Below the pieces are notes generated by a model, which had not been told where the DNA came from, made no database searches, and saw only the letters and a program-made list of their open reading frames with translations. Below, in pieces: positions 7,615 through 13,320 of a stretch of DNA of 13,665 bases (the stretch's first letter is position 1; the number at the start of each line of letters is the position of its first letter). Location: NCBI GenBank assembly GCA_003555185.1, contig PWFZ01000105.1:1-13665 (forward strand), read 5' to 3'. The translations under genes and the position numbers were made by a program. Source of the DNA: Balneolaceae bacterium (GTDB taxonomy: Bacteria; Bacteroidota; Rhodothermia; Balneolales; Balneolaceae).

Positions 7615-8156
7615 TGATAAAAATTTCGATTGTGATATTGATTACCCTTTTGAACGTGCAGGTAATAGTTGCTCAAGATGTAAAAGATGAAGAGAGTAAT
7701 CAGGTTTATACCTCCGATTTAGAACAGAAAAATAACGTCATCTATTTTGAATTAGGTGGTGCGGGTGTCTTCTATACTTTGAATTATGAGCGCAGATTTA
7801 CCGAACATCTAAGTGCCAGAGTTGGTGGCGGTTACTTTCCTGTCGGGAACGTCACCTCGGTTCCAATTGGGCTTAATTATCAATCAGGAACCGGTGCTTG
7901 GCGCATGGAAACCAGCATGGGGATTTCTTATCTATATATAGAACGTATTATGCCTGTTATTTTTGTGAGCGAGGAAGATCATGAACAGGAAAATTTTTCT
8001 ACTGTAAATTACACTCCCGGAATTGGGTTGCGATACCAACCCAGCAGATTCGAAAGCCGCGATCTGTTTTTCAGAGTTGCCTTCACTCCACAGGTTAAAT
8101 ACAATCTGAAAAGAATAGCACCCTGGGCGGGAATCAGTATTGGGGTTGCATTATAA
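7614..8156 (+). CDS. Small outer-membrane beta-barrel protein, intact paralogue
   Basis: This 180-residue secreted protein has a signal peptide ending near A20-Q21 (VQVIVA-Q) and an acidic stretch to about residue 38. It then has alternating hydrophobic/polar strands: NVIYFELGGAGVFYTLNYERRF, LSARVGGGYF, SVPIGLNYQ and the closing strand WAGISIGVAL. The aromatic-rich strand pattern and size suggest an eight-stranded outer-membrane barrel; the exact family is not recognised. Its ATG overlaps the stop of the preceding lipoprotein frame by one base, indicating coupled translation. It is a clear paralogue of the next gene (shared NVIYFEL, G-V-Y-LNYERR and AFTP blocks). AT content is high, like the rest of this cluster. 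Function unknown. Confidence 0.8.
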   Translation: MIKISIVILITLLNVQVIVAQDVKDEESNQVYTSDLEQKNNVIYFELGGAGVFYTLNYERRFTEHLSARVGGGYFPVGNVTSVPIGLNYQSGTGAWRMETSMGISYLYIERIMPVIFVSEEDHEQENFSTVNYTPGIGLRYQPSRFESRDLFFRVAFTPQVKYNLKRIAPWAGISIGVAL

Positions 8157-8186
8157 TGTAATAGGGGAAAAACACAAGAAATTCAT

Positions 8187-8719
8187 ATGAAGAGAATAAT
8201 AATTGCCTTTTTCACCGTATTAACACTTAGTGGGTTTCAAATACTCTGCGCTCAGGAAACTGAACAGGACGTGAGTGAAATCCAAAATGAAACTGTTGAA
8301 TCGGTAAAGAATGTGATCTACTTCGAGTTGTTTGGAAATGGCGGAGTATACAGTTTGAATTATGAAAGAAGGATTACAAGTAGCATATGGATGAGAAGCG
8401 GATTTAGTAGTTTATCACTGTTTGGTGACTACCTAACAGTTCCTTTAACAGCAAGCTATGTATTCGGAAGTTCTACAGTCTCCTTAGAGACAGGCGCGGG
8501 ATTCACATTTTTTATGGTGAATTGCCAAGTGGATTATTTAATTCCTCAGATGAAGAGTCTGGTGCCGAAAAAGATTTGGGTTTTCTTCCTACAGGAATAG
8601 TTAGTCTGAGATTTCAACCCGATACTCATAATTTATTTATGAAATTAGCTTTTACCCCCTTTTATAACAGAACTGGGTTTTTACCTTTTGCCGGTCTTAG
8701 CATGGGTTATTCGTTTTGA
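8187..8719 (+). pseudogene. Second small outer-membrane barrel gene, frameshifted in a T6 run
   Basis: The first frame (ATG 8187) encodes a signal peptide ending near A22-Q23 and the strand blocks NVIYFELFGNGGVYSLNYERRI and VPLTASYVFG, then leaves the family pattern after GAGFTFF and stops at 8600. The frame one base back continues the homology: LPSGLFNSSDEESG, LPTGIVSLRFQP, FMKLAFTPF and the closing strand FAGLSMGYSF, to TGA 8717-8719. The switch falls on ACATTTTTTATGG (T-run 8508-8513). Adding one T gives a continuous 177-residue protein (GFTFFYGELPSG), matching the 180 residues of the intact neighbour. As it stands the product would lack its C-terminal strands and would probably not fold in the outer membrane. 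It could be a real mutation, slipped-strand phase variation or a consensus error. Confidence 0.8.
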
Positions 8720-8721
8720 GG

Positions 8722-8974
8722 CAATTGTGAATTTTAAATGTTGAATTGCTGGCCTTTGCTGTTAAACCACTCGAATTTTAACCACTATGAACACAATGTT
8801 GTGCGCGATGTACGCAGTGGGGGATTAACTCAACTATTCTTCTTTGTGTCTTTGCGAAACCCGTTGCGGATCTTTGCGGTTAAACCACCCGGATCATCGG
8901 CATGCTTGAAGAAAGTTTGGGGGAAGTTCAGTATCATTGAGTGATCGTAATTCAACATTCAAAATTTCCAATTC
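8722..8974. repeat. 253-bp element with imperfect terminal inverted repeats
   Basis: The gap between the second barrel gene and recN is almost exactly filled by a segment whose ends (8722-8747 and 8949-8974) are inverted copies agreeing at 22 of 26 positions, with shared core AATGTTGAATT. Inside are two direct copies of a 20-nt motif of the CTTTGCGGTTAAACCAC type (8754-8773 and 8872-8891, 18 of 20 identical). Next to them is CTTTGTGTCTTTGCG text of a kind I recall as common in Bacteroidota intergenic DNA. No ORF is supportable. It resembles a small non-autonomous element or a dispersed intergenic repeat. Confidence 0.6.
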
Positions 8975-8987
8975 ATAATTCCACGCT

Positions 8988-10694
8988 ATGATAAAATCGC
9001 TCTACATCAAAGATTTTGCTCTTATCGACGAACTGGATGTTCAATTTGAATCCGGGCTCAATATCATGACCGGTCAGACCGGCGCGGGTAAGTCCATTAT
9101 TATCGGTGCGCTGAATATGATTTTGGGTGAACGCGCCGATACTGAAGTGATACGCCAGGGAGCAAGTAAGGCCATTTCCGAGGCCACGATGTATGTGGGA
9201 AAGAACGAATACCTGACCCAACTCCTCGAAGAGAATGCAGTGGAAGTGAGCGAAGAGTTAATTTTGCGAAGGGAAATCAGGCATTCCGGTAGCCGTGCAT
9301 TTATAAACGATACGCCCGTGAATATTTCTGTATTGAAAAAGGTGGGCGATCAGCTTGTGGATCTTCACGGTCAGCATGATCATCAAATGCTTCTGAAGGA
9401 TGAAAATCATCTTGGAGTGATTGACCAGTTTGATTCTGTTCAGCCTGTGTTAAAGGAATTTCAAAAAGAGTACCGGGCAATGTCGGAGCTTCAAAAAGAG
9501 ATGCGGGATTTGAAGCGACGCGAACGGGAGTTGAAAGAGAAAACAGATTTGTATCAGTTTCAGGTGATGGAGCTTGAGGCTGCGGAGCTGGATCCGTTTG
9601 AAGAAGAAGAGCTTGAGGCGGAGATGAATCTGCTCGATAATGCGGAGGATCTTGATCAAAAGGCATCCGCCATTGCAGGAATCGGAAATGGAGACGACAT
9701 CAGTCTGATGGAAATGCTCAACACCATCAAGCTGCATCTGGAGGATATGTCGCGAATTGAGTCGGAGTTTGGGACGTATTTGCAGGAGGTGAACACGGCT
9801 CGAATCAGCATCCAGGAGGCGATCCAGTTTGCTGAGCGATATCGAAACGGGATCGAGTTCAATCCGCAGCGGCTTGAAACGTTGCGTCAGCGGCAATCAG
9901 AACTGAACCGAATTCAGAAGAAATATCAGCGATCAATTCCGGAACTAATCAGCTACTACAAAGAGGTGAAAGCAGAGCTGAATGTGGCAGAAAATTTTGA
10001 TCTTGAGATTGAGCGGATTCAAAAGAAAATTGACAAACAAGCTGCTGTTCTGAAAGAGAAAGCAGTAGATCTGCATAACGTTCGGAATCGTGTGGGCGAG
10101 CAGCTATCTAAAGAGGTTGTGGAGTCACTGAAGAATCTTGGTATCTTGAACGGTCAGTTTAAAGTAGACGTAAGCTGGCAAGTTTCTGATAAAGGCTGGA
10201 TTGAAATTGATGGTAACAGAATCGATTGTACAATTGATGGATGTGACGAGGTTCGATTTTATATCTCCACAAATAAGGGCGAATCGCCGAAGCCGCTGGC
10301 AAAGATTGCCTCAGGTGGTGAGGTTAGCCGTGTGATGCTCTCACTGAAATCCATCCTGGAAAAAGAGCACCATCTGCCGGTGATGATTTTTGATGAAATT
10401 GATACCGGAATCAGTGGAAATATATCCGAAAAAGTGGGCCGGGAAATGAGAAAGCTGTCAGAATATTGTCAGATTGTGGCGATTACTCATCAACCTCAAA
10501 TTGCCAGTCAGGCACACCGGCATTACCGCGTGCAAAAAGTGGAACAGGCAGAGAGAACCATTACCCGAATTGTTCCGCTTTCTGATGAGGAACATATCCA
10601 TGAAGTGGCAAGTTTAATGAGTGGCGAAGAAATTACGGACTCAGCACTCACCAGCGCCCGTGAGCTCATTGAGCGTGGCGGGATGAAGAATTAG
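8988..10694 (+). CDS. recN: DNA repair protein RecN
   Basis: This 568-residue SMC-like ATPase acts early in double-strand break repair, organising DNA ends with RecA in the nucleoid. The N-terminal ATPase lobe has MIKSLYIKDFALID and a Walker A G29-Q-T-G-A-G-K-S36. The RecN-specific block LVDLHGQHDHQMLL is at residues 123-136. A long coiled-coil middle (about 150-365) is rich in Glu, Lys and Leu, with an interruption near 230-250. The C-terminal lobe carries the ABC signature S442-G-G-E and Walker B MIFDEIDTG with D469/E470, then the D/H-loop region AITHQPQIASQAH. Length is normal for the family (about 550-570). The Walker A has Gln where I recall Glu (GETGAGKS) in most RecN. The start follows an inverted-repeat element by 13 nt, so no upstream operon partner is evident. 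Confidence 0.96.
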   Translation: MIKSLYIKDFALIDELDVQFESGLNIMTGQTGAGKSIIIGALNMILGERADTEVIRQGASKAISEATMYVGKNEYLTQLLEENAVEVSEELILRREIRHSGSRAFINDTPVNISVLKKVGDQLVDLHGQHDHQMLLKDENHLGVIDQFDSVQPVLKEFQKEYRAMSELQKEMRDLKRRERELKEKTDLYQFQVMELEAAELDPFEEEELEAEMNLLDNAEDLDQKASAIAGIGNGDDISLMEMLNTIKLHLEDMSRIESEFGTYLQEVNTARISIQEAIQFAERYRNGIEFNPQRLETLRQRQSELNRIQKKYQRSIPELISYYKEVKAELNVAENFDLEIERIQKKIDKQAAVLKEKAVDLHNVRNRVGEQLSKEVVESLKNLGILNGQFKVDVSWQVSDKGWIEIDGNRIDCTIDGCDEVRFYISTNKGESPKPLAKIASGGEVSRVMLSLKSILEKEHHLPVMIFDEIDTGISGNISEKVGREMRKLSEYCQIVAITHQPQIASQAHRHYRVQKVEQAERTITRIVPLSDEEHIHEVASLMSGEEITDSALTSARELIERGGMKN

Positions 10695-10737
10695 GCAGAA
10701 GTGAGAAGTGAAAACGCAGAAGGCAAAAGGTAGCAAA

Positions 10738-10892
10738 AAAGTCCCCCGTTTGAAGGGGGAAGCGAACGTAAGTGAGCTGGGGGATGATTGGGGAAAGGTT
10801 AACTTTAAAAATCAGTACTCGAATTTGCGGAGTTATCGAACAGTGAAAACCGAGAAACAGACAAACAGAACAACCGATAAACCGAGAAAGTG
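10738..10892 (+). repeat. Composite repeat unit, copy 1 (GC hairpin + spacer + 48-nt repeat)
   Basis: GTCCCCC...GAAGGGGG, then GGGGGATGATTGGGGAAAG, then a spacer containing TTAACTTTAA and TCGAATTTGC, then the 48-nt repeat. The same order recurs at 11811-11964 with scattered substitutions, so the whole stretch of about 155 bp moved or duplicated as one unit. Confidence 0.75.
10845..10892 (+). repeat. 48-nt dispersed repeat, copy 1
   Basis: First of four copies of a 48-nt purine-rich sequence beginning GAAAACCGAGAAACAGAC and ending CCGAGAAAGTG. It differs from copy 4 at no position and from copies 2 and 3 at one position each. Confidence 0.85.
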
Positions 10893-10900
10893 GAATTAAA

Positions 10901-11041
10901 ACTCCCCCTTAATAAAGGGCTCATCTTTTGAACGCGCCAGCGAGATTGTGGGGGATGTTCATTAAGGTTTATAAACCAGTTACCACCCCTTCGCCGTAGC
11001 CTAGTATTAATCATTTAATTCAAGGGTTTTTGTATTTCGTA
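10901..11041 (+). repeat. Direct repeat upstream of the rhodanese gene
   Basis: It begins ACTCCCCCTT, continues through CTTTTGAACGCGCCAGCGAG, GGGGGATGTTCATTAAGG and TTATAAAC, and fades into a less conserved AT-rich half ending near TTGTATTTCG. The first 85 bases match 11497-11581 with only a handful of differences. Confidence 0.8.
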
Positions 11042-11127
11042 GTTCATCGAACACCCCTCGTCTTCGCTATCGCTTCGACACTCCTCTCAAGGGGAGATAA
11101 TATTTTCAAACTCAAAAACACATACCC

Positions 11128-11490
11128 ATGTCTAAAAAACACTCCAAAAAATTTGTCGAACTAGTTGATGATGCACTTTCCAGGATTCCTGAACTTTCGC
11201 CCAGGGAAGTGGCGGAGAAGTTAGAATCAGGAGAAGAATTTGAGCTGATTGATGTTCGTGAAAAGGATGAGTTTGATGCAGGCCACATTCCAACTGCAAA
11301 GCATTTCAGCAAGGGTGTAATTGAGCGCGACATCGAATCAGCAGTACCTGATACTGAAAAAGAGATTGTTCTTTATTGCGGTGGCGGGTATCGGTCAGCA
11401 CTGGCTGCCGACAATCTGCAAAAGATGGGATACAAAAATGTGATTTCAATGTCCGGTGGCTGGAGAGGGTGGAAAGAATTGAAGGAGTGA
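11128..11490 (+). CDS. Single-domain rhodanese-like sulfurtransferase
   Basis: This 120-residue protein has one rhodanese domain, a fold that carries sulfur as a persulfide on an active-site cysteine and passes it to acceptors such as cyanide, thiols or sulfur-relay proteins. After a basic N-terminus come SPREVAEKLESGEEFELIDVREKDEFDAGHIPTAKH (residues 24-59) with the family's DVRE and GHIP motifs. The catalytic loop YCGGGYRSA has its Cys near residue 85. The domain ends with the usual MSGGWRGWKE. No signal peptide is seen, so it is cytoplasmic. The C-x-x-x-Y-R-S loop favours thiosulfate-type activity over phosphatase-like relatives, but the substrate is open. The gene lies alone between two direct repeats of about 140 bp, with no sulfur-metabolism neighbours. 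Confidence 0.93.
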   Translation: MSKKHSKKFVELVDDALSRIPELSPREVAEKLESGEEFELIDVREKDEFDAGHIPTAKHFSKGVIERDIESAVPDTEKEIVLYCGGGYRSALAADNLQKMGYKNVISMSGGWRGWKELKE

Positions 11491-11496
11491 GATTTT

Positions 11497-11641
11497 ACTC
11501 CCCCTTATCAAAGGGCTCATCTTTTGAACGCGCCAGCGAGATTGAGGGGGATGTTCATTAAGGTTTATAAACTAGTTACCATACTTAGCCCTTTACCGAA
11601 GCCTTAGTGTTAATAATTTGATTCGGGATTATTGTATTTCG
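11497..11641 (+). repeat. Direct repeat downstream of the rhodanese gene
   Basis: Second copy of the block at 10901-11041, in the same orientation and beginning 6 nt after the rhodanese stop. The leading 85 bases are nearly identical; the trailing half (TTAGTGTTAATAATTTGATT, TTGTATTTCGG) is similar but diverged. Confidence 0.8.
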
Positions 11642-11667
11642 GACCTCACCGAGCTGAGAAAAACAAA

Positions 11668-11715
11668 GAAAACCGAGAAACAGACAAACAGAACAACCGA
11701 TAAACCGAGGAAGTG
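11668..11715 (+). repeat. 48-nt dispersed repeat, copy 2
   Basis: It has one change from copy 1 (CCGAGGAAGTG at the end). An inverted partner follows: CTGTTTGTCTGTT at 11797-11809 is the exact reverse complement of 11679-11691, and TTTGTCGGTTG at 11757-11767 pairs with CAACCGATAAA with one mismatch. Confidence 0.85.
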
Positions 11716-11810
11716 CGGGGACATGAATCATGCGTGGATGTTAGCCACAGAAACACTTTGTCGGTTGAAAACCTGTCCGACTCCCGGCGGATTTCTCTGT
11801 TTGTCTGTTA

Positions 11811-11964
11811 AAGTCCCCCTTTGAAGGGGGAAGATGAGCGGAGCGAATAGGGGGATGATTGGGGAAAGATTAACTTTAAGTATCAGTAGTCGAATTTGCA
11901 GAGTTCATCGGACAAAGAAAACCGAGAAACAGACAAACAGATCAACCGATAAACCGAGAAAGTG
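11811..11964 (+). repeat. Composite repeat unit, copy 2
   Basis: Same order as 10738-10892: CCCCC/GGGGG hairpin block, GGGGGATGATTGGGGAAAG, spacer with TTAACTTTAA and TCGAATTTGC, then the 48-nt repeat. The hairpin block reads GATGAGCGGAGCGAATA where copy 1 has a GCGAACGTAAGTGAGC variant. Confidence 0.75.
11917..11964 (+). repeat. 48-nt dispersed repeat, copy 3, with inverted partner
   Basis: It has one change from copy 1 (CAGATCAACC). AACAGACAAACAG (11928-11940) is perfectly complementary to 12025-12037, and CAACCGATAAA (11943-11953) to 12005-12015, so about 24 bp of stem could form around a loop of about 50 nt. Confidence 0.85.
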
Positions 11965-12076
11965 AGTGACATGGATTATGACATTTTGTTATCCAAAGAG
12001 ACACTTTATCGGTTGGACATTTATCTGTTTGTCTGTTCTTCTGTTTAAATGTCGGAACTAAACGAAGCTCAAAGGG

Positions 12077-12123
12077 TCATCCCCCGCTCACTACGTTCGC
12101 CTCCCCCTTCAAAGGGGGACTTT
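12077..12123 (-). repeat. GC-rich hairpin repeat, inverted copy 1
   Basis: A 47-nt stretch from TCATCCCCCGCTCACTACG to GGGGGACTTT, identical to 13019-13065. It is the opposite orientation of the hairpin block in the composite units, followed by the same CTTCTGCCTT/CACTTT tail that appears inverted right after recN. Confidence 0.8.
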
Positions 12124-12153
12124 TCTTCTGCCTTTTCACTTTTCAATTCATCC

Positions 12154-12257
12154 GATGGCATTCCAAGGCTGAAAGCCTTTTCCAACTCAGCCTGGGGCAT
12201 CGCCCCAGGTAGGAAACGCCAACCAATCTATGCAGGCTGAAAGTCTGCAATAGATCA
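12154..12257. repeat. GGCTGAAAGCC / CCTGGGG-CCCCAGG palindromic element, copy 1
   Basis: It holds AAGGCTGAAAGCCTT, then CCTGGGGCATCGCCCCAGG (a 7-bp stem around a 5-nt loop), then GCAGGCTGAAAGTCTGC. The same three modules recur at 12786-12876. Elements of this look are, from memory, widespread between genes in Bacteroidota and resemble REP-type palindromes. Confidence 0.65.
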
Positions 12258-12325
12258 GACCTGTTTATGAAAAAAATTTTATAAGTAGACGTAGTTTTCT
12301 GGTTCATACAGATAAAGGCATAAAA

Positions 12326-12373
12326 GAAAACCGAGAAACAGACAAACAGAACAACCGATAAACCGAGAAAGTG
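12326..12373 (+). repeat. 48-nt dispersed repeat, copy 4
   Basis: Identical to copy 1 over 48 nt, although 1.4 kb apart. Here it is followed not by its usual inverted partner but by a nested palindrome (GTCTAC 12373-12378 with GTAGAC 12423-12428, and ATCCAC 12385-12390 with GTGGAT 12405-12410). Confidence 0.85.
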
Positions 12374-12446
12374 TCTACTTCGCTATCCACTGCGCTAAAG
12401 CTTTGTGGATCAAGAAAGCTTCGTAGACCAGGGGAAAGGAAAAAAG

Positions 12447-12508
12447 GTCCCCTTTGAATGGGGTCATTTCTTGAACGCGTAGCGAGATTGAGGGGGATGT
12501 TCATCAGT
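12447..12508 (+). repeat. Partial copy of the GAACGCG-type hairpin repeat
   Basis: GTCCCCTTTGAATGGGG, CTTGAACGCG, AGCGAGATTGAGGGGGATG and TTCAT, matching the first half of the direct repeats around the rhodanese gene but with the GCC of CGCGCCAGCG replaced (CGCGTAGCG) and without the AT-rich second half. Confidence 0.65.
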
Positions 12509-12639
12509 TAATTATTTCAGGAACATAATCTTGTTTAATTGACCAGATTTGTTCAGTTTTGTTTTTTATCTACACTTTTATACCAGTTTTAGAACTCAGC
12601 TAACACCCCTCTATATCTCCCCTTGTTAGGGGAGACTTT

Positions 12640-12722
12640 TACCCTTTCGAAGGGGCTCATTTTTTGAACGCGTAGCGAAAAATGAGTGGAGCGAATAGGG
12701 GGGATTGGGGAAAGTTCAACTG
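12640..12722 (+). repeat. Hybrid repeat joining the two GC-hairpin families
   Basis: The left half (CGAAGGGGCTCATTTTTTGAACGCG) belongs to the GAACGCG family. The right half (GAGTGGAGCGAATAGGGGG, GATTGGGGAAAG, TTCAACT) belongs to the composite-unit family at 11811. It is evidently a junction between families or an ancestral longer form. Confidence 0.6.
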
Positions 12723-12785
12723 TGAAATATAAAATCTGTATCAAAAGAGTGGTGAAACTTTCTGAAATTAAGTTCCCTCTGTTGC

Positions 12786-12876
12786 AGGCTTACAGCCTGC
12801 TATCGGTTAGGTGAATCTGTTGACTTGGGGCGGTGCCCCAAGCTGGGTTATTGCAGGCTTTCAGCCTTTTTTCAAA
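12786..12876. repeat. GGCTGAAAGCC / TTGGGGC-GCCCCAA palindromic element, copy 2
   Basis: GCAGGCTTACAGCCTGC, then CTTGGGGCGGTGCCCCAAG, then TTGCAGGCTTTCAGCC. Same three-module architecture as 12154-12257 with compensated changes in the central stem (CCTGGGG/CCCCAGG becomes CTTGGGG/CCCCAAG), consistent with selection on base pairing. Confidence 0.65.
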
Positions 12877-13018
12877 ATGAACTGGTACGGTTACCCATAC
12901 TTAACTCAAGGCTTTTATAGAAGTACATCGGACATCCCTCCCCGCCATTCGGCGGTACTCTCCTCAAGGGATCGGGACTGTGAAAGTGAATATTTGAGTC
13001 AGATCAGCGCTCAAAAAG

Positions 13019-13065
13019 TCATCCCCCGCTCACTACGTTCGCCTCCCCCTTCAAAGGGGGACTTT
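13019..13065 (-). repeat. GC-rich hairpin repeat, inverted copy 2
   Basis: Identical over 47 nt to 12077-12123. Its CTTCTGCCTT...CTCACTTTT tail runs directly into the stop codon of the small membrane protein gene at 13085. Confidence 0.8.
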
Positions 13066-13084
13066 GCTTCTGCCTTCTACCTTC

Positions 13085-13309
13085 TCACTTTTGCCCACTT
13101 AAATTTTCTGAATCTTCAATCTCCGGCTTATTCTTTTCTGCTCTTTTCTTAAGAACAAGGAAAATAACCGAGGCAATGATTCCGGATGTGGCTGACATTA
13201 TCAGTGATACAAACAGGGATTCCCGTCCTACGATGTACTGATCAATCATAAAAAAGACAGTAAATGAGAGGACGTAAACTTTAACAATATTGTTATTCTT
13301 CTTATCCAT
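13085..13309 (-). CDS. Small two-helix membrane protein next to a sodium:solute symporter
   Basis: This 74-residue protein has two predicted transmembrane helices (about residues 8-26, VKVYVLSFTVFFMIDQYIV, and 32-53, FVSLIMSATSGIIASVIFLVLKK) and a charged C-terminal tail. The start codon lies 11 nt after the symporter stop on the same strand, so the two are very likely co-transcribed. Some symporters of this superfamily are encoded beside small two-helix proteins; by that analogy it may be an accessory or stabilising subunit, but I do not recognise the family. The last codons and stop (LSGQK) overlap a dispersed repeat tail, suggesting that the native C-terminus may have been replaced. Confidence 0.7.
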   Translation of the reverse strand: MDKKNNNIVKVYVLSFTVFFMIDQYIVGRESLFVSLIMSATSGIIASVIFLVLKKRAEKNKPEIEDSENLSGQK

Positions 13310-13320
13310 AGAGCTAATTA

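Larger units (their letters stand above)
10695..11127. repeat. Repeat-filled gap between recN and the rhodanese gene
   Basis: No gene is supportable here. In order it holds a purine-rich tail (AGAAGTGAGAAGTG, 10699-10737), a composite unit (10738-10892) made of a CCCCC/GGGGG hairpin block plus the 48-nt repeat, a block repeated beyond the rhodanese gene (10901-11041), and a short CCCCT/AGGGG hairpin piece (11051-11096) ending shortly before the rhodanese start. Stop codons in all frames and matching copies elsewhere mark the short ORFs here as spurious. Confidence 0.85.
11491..13084. repeat. 1.6-kb non-coding repeat nest at a convergent gene junction
   Basis: Between the rhodanese gene (plus) and the small membrane protein gene (minus) I see no real gene. 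The stretch contains the second direct repeat, three 48-nt repeats with partial inverted arms, GC-rich hairpin units in both orientations, two AGGCTGAAAGCCT-type elements and nested palindromes. The remaining unassigned parts, about 12509-12600 and 12723-12780, are AT-rich and featureless. Short ORFs here run across repeat borders and have no protein character. Confidence 0.85.

Noticed and set aside
10708..11014. ORFs at 10708-10899 (+) and 10805-11014 (-)
   Set aside because: They are translations of the composite repeat and the 48-nt repeat; the same motifs appear in unrelated frames at other copies.
11618..11824. ORF at 11618-11824
   Set aside because: It begins inside the direct repeat and reads through the 48-nt repeat and its inverted arm; there is no coding character.
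10845..12373. Four identical-length repeats suggested a CRISPR array
   Set aside because: Spacing is irregular (roughly 775, 200 and 360 bases), other repeats lie between them, there are no uniform spacers and no cas genes.
10695..13084. The repeat region as an insertion sequence or integron remnant
   Set aside because: No transposase, integrase or recombinase coding sequence could be found on either strand.
12049..13152. ORFs at 12049-12240, 12304-12504 and 12811-13152
   Set aside because: They run across GC-hairpin and palindrome repeats, lack protein-like composition and change frame relative to identical repeat copies.
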